DNA of 64,000 bases, from the NCBI GenBank assembly GCA_037974965.1, contig JBBPFI010000004.1:930001-994000 (forward strand). The letters run 5' to 3'. The position numbers and the translations under genes were made by a program. Positions 21,452-43,489 of this stretch are shown piece after piece (position 1 is the first letter of the stretch; the number at the start of each line of letters is the position of its first letter). Below the pieces are notes generated by a model. It ran no database searches. It was given only the letters and a program-made list of their open reading frames with translations, and was not told the origin of the DNA. This DNA is from Dacryopinax spathularia (lineage: Eukaryota > Basidiomycota > Dacrymycetes > Dacrymycetales > Dacrymycetaceae).

Positions 21452-22863
21452 ATGGATGAACACCCTGCATTACCAGCCAGAAATGACGCGTCCACGTCAA
21501 CTTGGCCTCAAGCGAAGCAATATACCGAAGGCACATCCAACATAACCGCCGTTGCCTTCGGGCCTGAGTCTGGTGCGGTGTTCCTCGCGGTAGGCACTGA
21601 TTCACGAGTGGACGTTCTTATCCGGGTAAGCTGGCAAATAAAGTGGAATGGAGACCCGTTCGAATCAGAACCAGGATCTCAACGATCGCGAACTTTCGTA
21701 CCGACCTTTCAAGTCTTTCTACCTGAGCAGCCGGGTGACAGCATTGGCATGGTCCCACCGGGCTTTCGCAGCGTCAAGAGATACCTTCGTGTGGAATCTT
21801 GAGTAAGTACAGTTTGTCTCCACACGCTTAGTTTGGGGATACCATGGGATACAGGCTAGCCGCTGCCTGCGCCGACAATCAGATCCGACTCCTATCGGCG
21901 TCGAGTGACGAACCTGGACCCGACGTTGCTATTTTTGGAACACCGGTAGCGGGTGGCCATAAGGCGCGCATTAATGGATTAGCATTCTGCACTATCACCG
22001 ACTCAGGGCTAGAGAGTGTCGCATTGGCGTCTGTCAGCGGTATGCTTGTGATGAACTCACACCATCGGGTTTGCTTATTGCCCGTCAGACGACAAGTCCT
22101 GCATTATCTGGAACGTTGAAGAAGGGCCATCTTTATGGTGTCGAATACAAAAACGGCATCCTCTTCAGACCGTAACAAAGCATCCTCGAAGAGCCTCCGG
22201 TGTCCTCGTCTCCTCCTCATTCGGCGAAGTTTTCGAGATCCTCATACCAGGGAATGAGGCGGAAGTCACTTCCATGGAGCTCGTCGTGCCACCGAGGCTG
22301 GCTGCCACGTGCGAGGGCAAGAGGAGTGCAGGAGAGATCGGTACATCCGACTGGAAACCTGATAATCCTGACGTGTGAGTGACAGAATACTTTCTACGGA
22401 GGGATATCAGCTTCTTATCCTTGAACACCAGAGTCGGAGCCGCATACGGCGATAGGTGGTATATATGGGACCTGAATAAACTAAGAGGTGTTGCTCCGAC
22501 ACAATTTGGAGACACCCAAACCAAAGCCGGGCATAGTTTCAAGTACGTATTACACGGTACCAACTGATCCACCCAACTCAGTTGCTCTCAGATGGTCACC
22601 CAGCGACAGAAACTTGTTTGCCACCGCTTCTTTCGATGTTGGAACGACAGATGCTGTGAAGATTTGGGATGTTCGGTTCCCTCACAGTGAGTCCCATAGA
22701 CACCGAGTTAATCAGCTCTAATATTACATTAGAGCCGATTTCGGTCCATCTCCCGAGTTACGGCGAGCGTGTCGCAGCCATTGATTGGAGCTGGGAAGGT
22801 CCTTGGCTGGCGGTGGCAAAAGGACGTAATGTTGTTTTCGTTCGGACAGATCGGACAATGTAG
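21452..22863 (+). CDS. WD40 protein, Nup37-like nucleoporin
   Basis: A WD-repeat propeller, probably the Nup37 member of the outer-ring (Nup107-160) nuclear pore complex. Exons join through seven short introns. Readable blades include VTALAWSHRAF..DTFVWNLE, LAAACADNQIRLL, GHKARINGLAFC..ALASVSG with DKSCIIWNVEEG, a strand run with SSSFGEVFEIL, VGAAYGDRWYIWDL, WSPSDRNLFATASFD..VKIWDVR, and a last blade ending AAIDWSWEGPWLAVAKG. The length of about 360 residues and the single propeller without extra domains fit Nup37, but a WD protein of another complex is possible. It shares a 129-bp promoter with UPF3. Confidence 0.65.
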
Positions 22864-23096
22864 CACGACCTTTTTCATCAAGCAGTATCGTTTTCGAGAA
22901 CCAATCTATTGGAATATATTCTGCTTCAAGGTCGTCGTTTGGAGTGCTTCCTGGCGAGCATTGCAGCGGCGACTCATCAGTGGCCAGTCCCGATTAGGCA
23001 AGCATTTAAATATTGCTTCCATGGAAGCAAAGTGACCATTCGCTGCTCGTCGCGACTCACGTCCCTGGCTGTTCACCGCCAACCCTCACCTTCACC

Positions 23097-25751
<2,655 letters not shown>

Positions 25752-25793
25752 TCCCATCGTTGTATTCTTACATGCGTAGTATACAGTGCATTT

Positions 25794-28286
25794 TCAATCC
25801 AGTGTTTCAAATACTGTCCGAACGGCGAAGTCCGTCCTGCGAACGTTACTCTTGAGTAGACCGACATGCTCCAGCTCTTGCACAGTGCGGACGAAGCGGG
25901 CCTGCAGTTCCTGCTCGCGCTCCTCCCCTTCCGGGAGAGCTGTCCCATTTGCCTGGTCTCCGTTCACTTGCTTGCCGTTCACTTTCGCCCTCCGTCGCTT
26001 CTTCGGCGACGGCTGCTCCATTTGCTTAGCGAGGAGTGTCGTCTCATTCTCCAGTGCCATGGAGAACGACTCAAACCAGTCGAGCAAATTGATCTTCTTG
26101 CCAGCCTCGAGAGATCGGAGGAAGAGGATGCTGGCATCCGGATAAGTAGCAACGTCGACTTCGTCCAGTTTCGGTGACGCGGCCTCGTCATCCTCCGGAA
26201 GGTCGAGCTTGGGTTCGAGCCATGTCATAGGTTGCACGAGGGCCGCGGTGATGCTATTCCGTGCACTCGGGTTGATCAGCTGTTGGAATAGTGAGCATGG
26301 CTGCTATTGGTTCCAGGCAGATTACGCACATCGATAGCATAGTCCACGACCGAATCTATGCAAAACGACTCGTGGAGCGGCAGCTTGGACAGTTTGATCA
26401 TTCGTGCCCTAAACAGGTTCAGCCGTCGTCCAGAGTGAGGGTTACCAAAGCGTACTTGAAATACTCATCAAGCTTCAGACCGAAAGCAACCAGGCTCTCC
26501 TCGTCTTCCGCCAGGTTCTTGAAAACGACAATGTCTTGCCTCAGCTCTCGCTCTTCCCTCCTTACATGCTGCGGCCAGGCTTCGCATGTGGTGTGCAGGA
26601 TCTCGAGTAAGTCCTGAAGTTGCTGGAACTCCATGCGCCTATTCCACAGTAAGTTTCTGCGCGACACCCGCGTCCAACATGCACTCACTTAACCAGAGTG
26701 ACCGCGTTCTTGATCACATCCTTCAGCTTCCCTTCCAGGGCGAGCTGGTATGCGTCCAGAGCCTTCAAGGTTGGCTCGAAGACCCTCAATCCGATCGTGC
26801 GACAATGGTCGCGAATGGCAAGCAGGATCGTCAAGGCACTCCTCATCCTTCGGGCAGCCTCTCGGAACTGTGCTCGTGCGTCAGCAGCAAGCTGAAGCAC
26901 ATCCTCCACGCCGCCCATGTACAATGATCGGTGCTTCCTCTTTAGCGGTCCTTCTTGCTCTGCCGCAAAATCAGCCTCGTGCCGGCCCGCAAGAGCTGCT
27001 CTCGCATAGTCCACGAAGTCCTCCTGCTCCCTCAGGACATCTTCACCCGCTTCGTCCAGCTCTGAGGAGACCAGCGCAGTACGAGGATCGTAGAAATGGT
27101 ACATGTGCATGAGCTGCAGAGCCGTTGTAAGCCCTGCGGAGGGAGCGTTGTAGATCGTGCCGAGGTCGCGGAGCGCTCGAAGAGCGATGGGGCCGATCAT
27201 GACGTCCGGTTCGAAGGCTGAGTCGAAGTACAGCTATCACGCCATGAATACCGTAAGCCCCTTTTACGCTAGGACGGGCTTACCCCTCTTATAATCCACT
27301 CCGATACCACTTCCGCAGCAGGAGCATGGAAGTATCGTATTCTCAGCCCCGCGAGGCTCGCCCGAGGAATGGTGTTTTGGAGGTATGTCCCGCTCGTCGA
27401 AAGTGTAAAGAGGAAGCGGAAGGGCAGCTGCGCGGCGTATTGCGTGCAGACTTCGAGCAGATCCTCAACGACGCGAGGGTCGAAGGCCTCTACGTCCTCG
27501 AGGGCCAGAATGAGCTTGGGTTTGAGCGCTGTGGGAGGGTCAGAGTTATGCCGGACGCGTCTAGCAGAAAACAGGAGGCGTACCATCGTGCATGTCGCCG
27601 AACGTGCTCCGATACAGAGTTGCGAGACTGCGTAGGTCCTCGCCCACCGCGCTCATCCCAACATCCCGTTGAAGCGAATGCTGCAAAATCTGTCCTTCGA
27701 GACTCCTGTACAGGGATCGGAGGGCAGCTGCGATATTCGGACATGCTTTCGCCGACAGCCTAGCCAGGAAGCCTCGTGGAGCCTGGAGCGCTCCGTCGTC
27801 TGTCGATGAGAGATCGCTCTGGTCCGCTAGACATGGCTCGAGCCGCTTCCATAGCGCGTAGGACGTGGCGGATTGATCTGATCCGGATAGCACAGCTGTT
27901 GGAATCTCGATTTCTGGGGAGATGATATCTGCAAGGTCAGGCGGAGCGTCGTCCAGCAGGTAATCGGAGACGTCTTGCACCACTGGTGCGTAAAGTCTAT
28001 CCAGGATGTCCTGGTTACGGTGTTAGCAAGGTCGCTCGCCAAGCTCTCGGAAAGCCAGACGTACTCGGATCCTCGTTGCGCATTTCTCCCAAGCAGCTCG
28101 GTATGCCTTCAACCTGAGCAACGCGCCATCCACAAAGTCCACATCGGGATTGCTCGAGGGCATGCTCCGAGACGCGGGCTCTTCATCGGCCGCATTCTCA
28201 TCGAATGGTATGATCTCGACTCCCTTTTCCATCTGATCAGTATACAAGAATGACCGTCATATGTTCAACTTGCATACCTGGCTCAT
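25794..28286 (-). CDS. orc3: ORC3 origin recognition complex subunit
   Basis: The third subunit of the replication origin complex, nuclear chromatin. It starts at ATG 28286 with a three-codon first exon (M-S-Q) joined by GTATGC..ATCAG to EKGVEIIPFDEN. The N-terminal region has FVDGALLRLKAYRAAWEKC. Next comes an AAA-like fold lacking Walker motifs (IPTAVLSGSDQSATSYALW, PKLILALEDVEAFDPRVVEDLLEV), then LTTALQLMHMYHFYDPRTALVS, the family's hallmark. A long helical insert region and a C-terminal winged-helix part (YPDASILFLRSLEAGKKINLLDWFESF) complete it. About 700 residues with introns near 27270, 26690, 26430 and 26280. Convergent with cef1. Confidence 0.88.
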
Positions 28287-28959
28287 GTTGGGAGGTGCCG
28301 TCACGGTTTTCTATTGAGGTCGAGGAGGTGAGGGTCCAGTCGCGTCGCGTTCGTGCATTTCATGACGCGTTCACCATCACGCTGGCACGTATAATTTCTG
28401 GACGTCAGCTCGTTGGCACGTATTCTACTTCTGCTCCTCATTGGTATATCAGTCATCACCCCTCTGAGGGGTTGGTCATCTCTAATTTGTACTCCTGAAC
28501 GAAATTCCATGAACCAGAAACGTAGTGGAGAGCTTTCTGTGGCCCTTCTCTTCTTCTCCTGGAACCGGAAACCCTACGGGTTGCCATCGCTAGGACGATT
28601 ACAGTAAGTATGGGCATCTACGTCGTCTAGGAATAATGACAATGCAAATTCAGACACACGATCGTAAGACAAAACAAAAGGTATAATCCATCGGACATCT
28701 CCGAGGTCTGAGCATCGGCAACATCACCGGCGCACCGTCCGGCCGAAGTTCCAACATCGGCCGGAATCGGTAAGGGACTGTCTCTCCCAGAAATAGCAAT
28801 TCAGTTTGGGCCGACTTTTGTTTGGCTGGATATCCCTTATCTATCCCCGCGTGTATGCATGGCTGAAGGGGTACGCAGCTCAGTCTGGTTCGTGAACATA
28901 TAGACCTGGGCTGCTCCTAGACTGTGCAGTGGGCGTAGGCAAGAACGACCACCACCACG
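28287..28959. promoter_or_regulatory. divergent promoter, ORC3 / asparaginase
   Basis: A 673-bp interval between two outward-facing starts. It contains short chance frames only. I can name no replication-type promoter box (such as an MCB) with confidence. Confidence 0.4.
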
Positions 28960-30179
28960 ATGCAGCGCCGTCATTCTTTCCAGAGCTTGTCGAGCACTAT
29001 TGGCGAGAAGCCGGTGCAGTGGGATGATAAGCCCAAGCGCGAGCACAGGAAGGCTATTAAGCCTGTGCTAGTCATCCATGGTGGGGCAGGTGTGATGCGA
29101 ACCGAGTGCGTATAACCGTCTTTCCATCTCTACGTGCACTGACGAAGTTGGGCAGCACCCCGGTGGAGGAGCAGGAGAAGTACCGCGCTGCTCTGCGCGG
29201 CAGCCTCAAGGCTGGGCATGCCGTCCTCGCCGCTGGCGGAGAAGCGATCGACGCCGTCGCAGCTGCCGTCTCCTTCATGGAAGACTGCCCTCTCTTCAAC
29301 TGCGGCCGAGGCGCCGTCTTCACCCGCGAAGGGAAGAACGAGCTCGAGACCTCTCTCATGCTCTCCAAACCGCCTTCCAACGCCGCTGCGCCTATCCCTC
29401 CTACCAGGAGGGGGATAAGCATCACCCTTATCCGGCGAGCTAAGAACCCGATCCAGCTGGCGAAGGCGCTCTACTTGAATCCGCAGGCGACGCCGCATAC
29501 GATGATGTCTGGCGAGACGGCTGAGGAGCTAGGGAGGGCTTATGGAGGGCCGGAGTTGATGGATCCGAGCTATTTCTGGACGGAGAAGAGGTGGAGGGAG
29601 CATCGGCGTGGACTGGGCTTGCCTGAGGAGCCGTTGCCTAAGCATCTTGCCAAGCCAGGAGGGGAAGAGGAGGAGGGAGATATGATGATCATGCCCAAGG
29701 GAACGGTCGGTGCGGTCGCGCTCGACGCTAGGGGCTGTATAGCCGCTGCGACCAGCACAGGCGGCATGACGAACAAGATCCCCGGCCGGGTGGGAGATAC
29801 GCCTATCATGGGCGCTGGCTTCTGGGCCGAAGAGTTCGAGGTCGCCGGTTGGCTCAAGAGGAAGTTGCGCAAGGTGTTCAAGGGGACTACGAAGACGGGC
29901 GTGGGCATCTCCTGCACTGGAGATGGCGACTACTTTATCCGTCGGTCGGCCGCGGCTACCGTTGCACACCGGATGAAGTTCCTTGGCCAGCCGCTGTCGA
30001 AGGCTTCTAAGATCGTCATCGAGCAGCTCCGGATGGACGGGGGAATGGGCGGCCTCATCGCAGTGGATCTGGCAGGCAACTATGCCTTTCCCATGAACTC
30101 GCCAGGTATGTACAGGGGCGTGGTTGAGGAAGACGGCACTCCCAAGGTCGCCATCTTCGATTTTGAGACTCTCGAGTAA
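28960..30179 (+). CDS. isoaspartyl peptidase/L-asparaginase (Ntn hydrolase)
   Basis: A plant/ASRGL1-type enzyme that hydrolyses asparagine or beta-aspartyl dipeptides after self-cleavage. Exon 1 is 28960-29105 (PVLVIHGGAGVMR is the family start), the intron runs 29106-29155 (GTGCGT..GGGCAG), and exon 2 is 29156-30179; about 389 residues. Motifs: AVAAAVSFMEDCPLFNCGRGAVF, then PHTMM, and the autocleavage site GTVGAVALD with the catalytic Thr at the new beta-subunit N-terminus. STGGMTNKIPGRVGDTPIMGAG and SCTGDGD form the substrate pocket. A Lys/Glu-rich linker (PGGEEEEGD) just before the cleavage site matches the flexible linker that is released. No signal peptide, so likely cytosolic. Confidence 0.9.
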
Positions 30180-30233
30180 CGGAATGTATTAGAGTTGCAC
30201 ATGTCATAGACTAGATCAAGACAATGCAACAGT

Positions 30234-31399
30234 CTAACTGTACACAGCGGGCTGTCCTGCCAACTCTACAGCCGGAGGTGGTGGGGTCTTCTGTGCTTCC
30301 TCAAGTGCTGCTTCCGGATCAACGGGCTTCTCCTTGCTCTCGCCCTCGCCCTCGCCCTCGCCCTCGGCGGCCTTCTTCTTCTTGGACTTCTTCGGCTCAA
30401 CACGGAGATGCTCTGGGAAGTCGAGGTGCGAGCCGGAGAAGGCTGGCATAGCACGGATCTCCGGAGGGATGGCTAGGAAGCCGCGGTGCTGTACCCAGTT
30501 GGAGTAGTATTCTGGAAAAGAAGCAGTTATTGGCCAGCTCTGGCAACGGAAAAGAAGTTACGCACTGATATCCTTCTGTCGCATCGGCGCGGCAAGTTTG
30601 TACTTGAACTCGCCCTTCTGCAGCTGACGGAGAGCCAAGTCATTGTAGTTCCTGCAAACTACGACCCCACCAGCATCCTCAATAGCCTTGATAGCGCTTT
30701 TTGACGCGCGAGAAACGATGATGTTGATGGCGGTGTGAAAGTATTGAGCGCCCTGCAACGGCGTCAGTTGGCCGTCAGACAAGCTACCAAGGAAGACTTA
30801 CATCTCCGAGAAGCTTTACGCCGTCGTGTATTTGGTGTATCGCTCTGCTCTTCAGCAGCTCCGTGCCAGTGAGAGCACGATCTGGCCTGACCTCTATCCG
30901 GCCTTGGTCGATCCAGAACTGGAGCCGCTCAAGGTTCAAAGGGGCATATTCGCGTGATAAACTAACAGAGATGTAAGCGTGAAAGCTATGGCATGGCGGG
31001 ACCACTCACGGATTATGGAAGCCCCGCTTTGGGAATCGCCTTGTCAGTGGAGTTTGACCTCCCTCGAACCCTCTCCTCGGTCCACCGCTCCGAGCCTTCT
31101 GGCCCTTGTGACCCTTTGTCGACGTCCCTCCTCGTCCGGAACCCTGACCTCTACCTAGTCGTTTCCGCTAATAACCAATCTGTCAGCGTCCATGCCAGCC
31201 CAGTGCAGGTCTTCCAGCTCACCTGCTTTGTTGAACCTGGTGCGGGTGCCAAGTTACCAAGGTGGATCTTGGGACCAGGAGATCGGAACACGTTCGACGC
31301 ATACGTCCGTGTTGGTATGAAGACAGGCCGCAGAGGCACAAAAGACGTTGTTGGTCTCACCGCCGCCAATGCCCTCCACGATGCAAATATCGAGTTCAT
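30234..31399 (-). CDS. mitochondrial ribosomal protein uL15m
   Basis: A large-subunit mitoribosome protein. I chose ATG 31399 as start because it opens an Arg-rich, Ser-rich amphipathic presequence ([17 protein letters not shown]). The conserved uL15 entry is [11 protein letters not shown], then across an intron [27 protein letters not shown] and [15 protein letters not shown]. After further introns come [37 protein letters not shown], and a fungal C-terminal extension ([19 protein letters not shown]) with a Lys/Glu-rich tail. Four or more short introns. It is divergent from GAR1; the two ATGs are 144 bp apart. Confidence 0.88.
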
Positions 31400-31543
31400 C
31401 GTGGCCTGGCGACGAGGAGGACGGTCGGTCGTACGCGCTGAATGTGAGAGACTGCCCGTTTTGGACTTCAGGGACTTTTTGGTTCCGCATATATTCTCGG
31501 CCACTTTTTGCTGCTCCTCGACCACCTCAACCACCTACAAATA

Positions 31544-32332
31544 ATGAGCAGGGGAGGCTTCAGCAGCAGAGGCGGTGGTTTTAACAGAGGTGCTCCTCGA
31601 GGTCATTACGGGTCTACGAAATTTCCGATCCCAACTGACTGGCACGAACAGGCGGCGGACGCGGTGGTGGGAGAGGCGGCTTTCAGCAGCGAGACTTCGG
31701 CCCGCCCGATGAGGTTCTCGGTGAGCGAATTGGGAATATCAGCATGCTCGTATCTCACGCGCTCTGGCAGAGATTGGAAGCTTTATCCACGATGTCGAGG
31801 ACGAGATGCTATGCTCCGTGTCGATCCCCTCAAAAGTACCCTATTTCAACGCTCCTATCTACCTCCAAAACAAGTCTGTCATCGGCAAGGTCGATGAGAT
31901 CCTTGGGCCAATTAATGAAGTGTACTTCTCCGTGAAGATGGGAGAGGGAATGGTCGCGAGCAGCTTCAAGAAGGGGGACAAAGTGTATATTGGTCCTGAT
32001 AAGCTGTTACCCCTCGAGCGCTTCCTGCCAAAGCCGAAGGTGGTCGGTGAAGGTGCGCACACATTGGTCATTTGGGCTACAGCAGTGCTGATTCGTTCCC
32101 AGTCAAAAAGCGTGGTCGTGGTGGAGCAGCTGGCGGAAGAGGACGCGGCATGGGACGTGGTGCACCTGGCGGTAGGGGAGCTCCCAGAGGACGAGGTGGC
32201 CCGGGAGGCTTTTCTCGAGGGGGAGGACGTGGATTCGGCGCTCCAAGGGGGGCACCGAGAGGCGCGGGTCGCGGCTTTGCACCTCGTGGACGTGGTGCAG
32301 GCGGATCGAGGGGTGGATTCCGTGGCGCATAA
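31544..32332 (+). CDS. gar1: GAR1 H/ACA snoRNP protein
   Basis: An RNA-binding component of H/ACA pseudouridylation particles; nucleolar. Four exons: an RG-rich start ([13 protein letters not shown]), a second RGG piece ending DFGPPDEVL, the Gar1 core ([61 protein letters not shown]), then across an intron at about 32051-32100 KKRGRGG and a long RGG tail ending RGGFRGA. The core is at full family length and both GAR domains are present. The ATG at 31544 sits just after an intron-free leader. About 205 residues. Confidence 0.93.
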
Positions 32333-32697
32333 TGCCTGCATGAGTTTACTTTGCTTGTACTGGTGTAATGCTATCTGTTCGTTGTGGACCGCAAGAGGAT
32401 GCGTTGTTTGAGATCGAAGATCGATTAAGCTTGGTGGCCAGACAGTATGCACTATAGTACGGATGCGACAGGGTAAAGATAAAACAGGGGAATGAAGCGT
32501 GAAAGATGGGTATGGATGACGGGGCCAACAAGTGGCCCAGTACTCTTGGTTGAGATAGTCTAAGGCACCGCGATTTCCGCAAGTTCACAAAAAACAAACA
32601 AGCATGGGGGGATTCAGAAGCTGGACATGATAGGATCTAGTAGCCTCGGGCCGTGGCAGTCGCGGTCTAGAACAAGGCTGAGTGAATGCTGAACGGC
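32333..32697. other. convergent 3' interval, GAR1 / DYRK kinase
   Basis: 365 bp between two converging stops. It presumably holds the two 3' ends; no gene or RNA signal was recognised. Confidence 0.4.
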
Positions 32698-39336
<6,639 letters not shown>

Positions 39337-41148
39337 TACACAGGTGGGCGAACCGTGCAGAGGGAGATAGGAAGGAAAGAGGGGAACGTGGTGATGGAGC
39401 GATTAGTAGCGGTTGTTGATGGTCATGGGATGAGGGTTGTTGGTATCTGGGATGGTATCGGGGTAGGTGTTTTTTGGTCGTTGCTGGATTCGTATAGAGA
39501 AAGAGGAATAGTGGGGAGACGGTTACGTTGAGCAAACGAGCTGAGGGTGAGGACGGCTGAGAGAGCGAAAGGGCAGAAGGGGACGGCGTCGGTGTACGGT
39601 GGAAGGGGCCGAGCCTCGTTGCAAGCAAAAGAAGCAGCACCTTCGACCGCTCGGATTGTAACCTGGAACCAAAACAGCACGCGTACGGGTGCATATCGCT
39701 CTCTTCCCCCTTCCTCGTCAGCACAGAACGTTGCTTGTCTTAATTCCCCTCTGTTCCACGACGCGACTATATAGAAAGGGTCATCATCAGATTATCGATG
39801 TGCTAGCCAGGCCGTTCGATGTTTGTGATTGTCTATGCAACCATGGCGTAGTGAGACATTCTGCCGCCAAAGCCAAGCCACGCATGCCCATTCCAGCCAG
39901 TCACTGCTCTCCAACACGCGGCGTTTCTCCAAACGAGGAAAACCAGACCCTCGCTGGCAGGACACCCACAGAAAACCAAACGATCTGTCTGCTATCTCAC
40001 TACTCTACAGACTATAGATGATCTGACAGCGTCGTCCGCCGATGGTCGAGCCCAGCGCTGGTAGCTCCAGTCCCTCAGCATCGTCAACAGTGTGGTACGG
40101 TACCGGCGCCGGCCCGCACACGCGTCCTGGCGAGTAAAACACGCGATCTCTGACAAACCGCACTCCGAGACAACTGATACTACTCGACACCAGAGTTCAC
40201 AAACCGCCAACTACCTAACTTCTGGCTCCAGGCGGTCTAGCGCGTAGTTGGCCTGTTTGTCCAGAGGAACTCTGCCGTGCCGCGAGGATCCCGGTGCGGT
40301 ACCCCCCTCATAAATTTCGAGGGTGCATGCACCGCGCGACTTCGACTTCGCAAGATAGGGGCTCATCACAGAACCATCAAACTATCAACCGGCCCCAGTC
40401 AACCGAACCCATTCGATAATCGACTCATGTCTGAAGCTAGCTGGGCTCGCTCTGTTTTCCCCTCCAATACATTGATCGTACCCAAGGCCTTGCTGAAATT
40501 GAAATTGCGAGGCAAGCAATCCCGTTGTCCGATGCCCAACCGCGCCGAGCTTGGTCCGAATCCGAATCCCAACTCGGCCATGCCGCCGGAGTTGCCAACT
40601 CCGCTCTCGCAGCCCAAACCTTGATCGTCCATCACTTCTCCCTTCGCTCGTGGATGAGCACTATCCAGCATCGACAACCCCGAAACTAGAAGGCCGCGTG
40701 ATCGACTCCACGCGCGGAGAAACTCGTGGATGATAATCCAAAAATCCGCCAGAAAAAGCTTGAAACTTCCGTTGTTTTCCTTGTCTGCTTCTGTGATGAA
40801 GAAGCTGCAATGCGATAACGCGCACGTGTGGCTTCCTTCTTGCGCTGTCAAGCTTCTGCCTCAGGTGCGCGGGAACATCCAATTCCGGGAAACTGAGCTG
40901 CGTTTACGGCAGGGCCTGGATCTTGTAATTCGAAGGAGCGATATAAAACCCGCATACGCGCAGGGTAAGAGACCGTTTACCGTTGTGTTGGTATGCTGCA
41001 TTAAAAGGGGTAAACAGATCAAGGACACAGCTCCTACTCCCTACAAAGGAAAGCATACATCTTCTCGTCACTAGAGGAAAGCATTAATAACCATAGAAGT
41101 CAAATCGAAGATCAAAGACGGTCGTAGGAACTACTCAGTTCCGAGTCG
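39337..41148. other. long upstream region of the DYRK gene
   Basis: 1.8 kb between the kinase start and the Csm1 stop. The longest frame (40399-40851, minus) lacks motifs and a good start. No tRNA arm pair was found. It probably holds the promoter and a long leader of the kinase gene. Confidence 0.4.
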
Positions 41149-42653
41149 TCAGTCCTCCTCTTCCATCTTCGCCTCATCATCCTCTTCCTCCACTTCTGTA
41201 GACGTGTCCATCTTGTTGTGCGCCGTGGCGAGGAAGATATTCATCTGATTACGGTCGAACGTGAACTGGTCCTTGAGGAAATCGAGTCGCTCGACCCATT
41301 CCCGGTCCGTCTCCTTGTCCAGCTCGAGCGGGTTGTAGATCACTTTCTCCTCATACGGGTCCTTCGGCTCCGGCGGGTCCTTAAGCACGCGGAAAGTCCG
41401 TAAGGAGAATTGTAGGCCTGCAAATAATGGGTCAGTTTGAAAGACAGCGGTGGTCAGGGCTGGACCCACTCTTGCCGTGACTGCTTAGAACGCAGAGGAA
41501 GACGTGCTCCTCGCCGTACTGCCCTGGTACTATGGTACACTTCGTGACGAGAAGGTTTGTGAGGTCTTCATATAGGCAGATAACAATGCTGTTCTTCGTC
41601 GGGCCGGTGCCGTGCTTGCCGGTAGGTGTCGAAGGCGGCACGCCGGATCTTGGTGGTTGGCCATTAATAGCTGGCTGTATGGGTCGATCGTCTCGCAGCC
41701 GTGTGACTGTGCACGGCGTCAGCCACCTTCAATTCTTGACATAAGATGGTACGCACGCATCGCTTGACTCTCGGCAAGCTGTCGCCTGAGCTCCTCCTCC
41801 TTTCGCCGCCATTCTCGTTCCTTGTCCTCCCACTCTTCTCTCTCCTGGTCGTGGCGCGGATCGGGCATGACAGGCATGGGCAATCCATGACCTTTCCGAT
41901 TGGCCTCCTGCAGATGCGCGACCTGGGCCTGTAGCTGCGCAATTAATCTAGACTGGTCTGTTTCGCAGTCAGTGGAGGCTTCACAGGCTCGGTAATTGTG
42001 TTACCCTTCGCTCGTTCCTCCGCTATCCGCTTGTAATCGTTGAACAGCAGCTCATGCTCCGTTCCCTTCTGCCGAACGAGTGTGTCGAACTGCTCGGCAT
42101 ATGCATCGCGTTGCCTCGTCACCTAGGCCTCCGCTCAACACAACAACACTTCTTAAGAAGCCACTCCGACGCACCTCTTCAAGCCGCCGTCTCAGCTCAG
42201 ATTCCGTCTTACTGGATTTGACGGACGTTGGTCCAGTCGAGGCAATCTTCGACCTCCCATGCCTCGATACCACTTCTTCCTCTTCCTCATCACTCAAGTC
42301 GGTAATCTTCTTCGGCCTCCCTCGCCCTCTTGCTGCGGCAGAAGATGCGTTTGCAGCTGTGACTGTTTTCCGCACCACATGCTTCCCCTTGCCATTTGCT
42401 CGAGACTCCTCCATGTCCATATCTGCCTCTACTTCAGACTCTGATCCTTGGTGCTCGTGTGTGGCACTTGATGTGCCTCGGTGGGAGCTCGACTTTGATG
42501 GTCCGGCTCGGGATGATGTGTGAGTGGCGGCAGGTCGGGTGCTTCGGCTGTGGGGTCGTTTCACAGGTGCTTCGGAATAGCCTACAACGTCTCAGCAAAA
42601 GATATTCCTTCCAAGCGCAGAATCGTACCCTGTAGCTCGTCGCCAGAGTCCAT
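41149..42653 (-). CDS. Csm1/Pcs1 monopolin-type kinetochore protein
   Basis: A chromosome-segregation protein that clamps kinetochore microtubule sites or recruits condensin. A short first exon from ATG 42653 (MDSGDELQG) joins by GTACGA..TTGTAG to YSEAPVKRPHSRSTRP, correcting the GTG start seen if the exon is missed. The N-terminal 120 residues are basic and disordered with an AT-hook-like RGRGRPKK. A coiled coil follows in several exons (TRQRDAYAEQFDTLV, RLIAQLQAQVAHLQEANR, REWRRKEEELRRQLAES). The C-terminal globular Csm1/Pcs1 domain reads VICLYEDLTNLLVTK, then QFSLRTFRV and a WVERLDFLKDQFTFDRNQMNIFL helix. An acidic tail ends the protein. Domain order is typical of Pcs1. Confidence 0.8.
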
Positions 42654-43489
42654 TACACACCGGAGCCGCCAGTGACGATATGGTCGTTTCCCGATAAATC
42701 GCGTCCCCGCGCGACGGCGACGACGCGCTCCTCCCCATGTTATTCCTCCTCACCGCCACTAGTCTCACGTGACTATAGGGACTTCCATAGCTTTGCGCCA
42801 CTCAAAAGAAGCTTGGCGCGGGCCGCGTGTCGTAGCGGATCCAAAGTGTGAAGCGCCACTCTTTTGCTCGGGCTCAAACCCCTAGTAGTGAGGCGCGGCG
42901 GTGCCACGCCTCGAGGTCGACGAGCTGCGTTTCGCGCATTGCCGGCCGTCTCACCACCATCAACCGCTGCTTTGCTGCATTTCTCTCCCACAATCACCTT
43001 CACGCTTTCCACCACCGCAAAGTCATCCACCCCTTCCCTCTCCCCCCTTCAGCGCTCACTCTCTTTGAGCGCACACGCGTTTTCCCGCACATCACACGGC
43101 AGGTCGTGAGTCTCACCACCACTCTCCCTTCTCTTCCCTCCCCCTTCACTGCGCATACATCCATCTCCTATCCCCTCTCCTTCCTCGCCTCACATACCAC
43201 CCCTCCATTCCCATTCCATCCTGTTCTCCTGCTCACGTAAACCCTCATTTCCATTCCCATCGCTCCGTTACTCATACCCGTTCCAAGTCACGACCCCTCT
43301 CACTCTTCCCGCCTCCACGCTCAAGCCCACTACTCCCTTCTCAGCCCCGGAGTTCGCTTCTTCGCGGGTCACATCGAACGAGGATACATACGAGGATAAC
43401 ACACAGCCTCGTCCCTCCCCTTGCTCTCTTACACGCAGCCTCCGCGGTATTATTCACGCGCCGATCCCACTCTTTGTTTGCCTGCGCGT
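42654..43489. promoter_or_regulatory. CT-rich divergent promoter, csm1 / KH gene
   Basis: 836 bp between two outward-facing starts. From about 43010 to 43400 the plus strand is strongly pyrimidine-rich (runs of CTCC, CCCTTC), the classical context just before transcription starts in filamentous fungi, so a long 5' leader for the KH gene is likely. Confidence 0.5.

Noticed and set aside
29106-29155. Asparaginase start within a single longer frame
   Set aside because: The frame crosses a GT-AG intron; the true first exon at 28960 supplies the conserved HGGAG motif.
40399-40851. 150-codon minus-strand frame upstream of the DYRK gene
   Set aside because: No family features; judged a chance frame in a promoter region.
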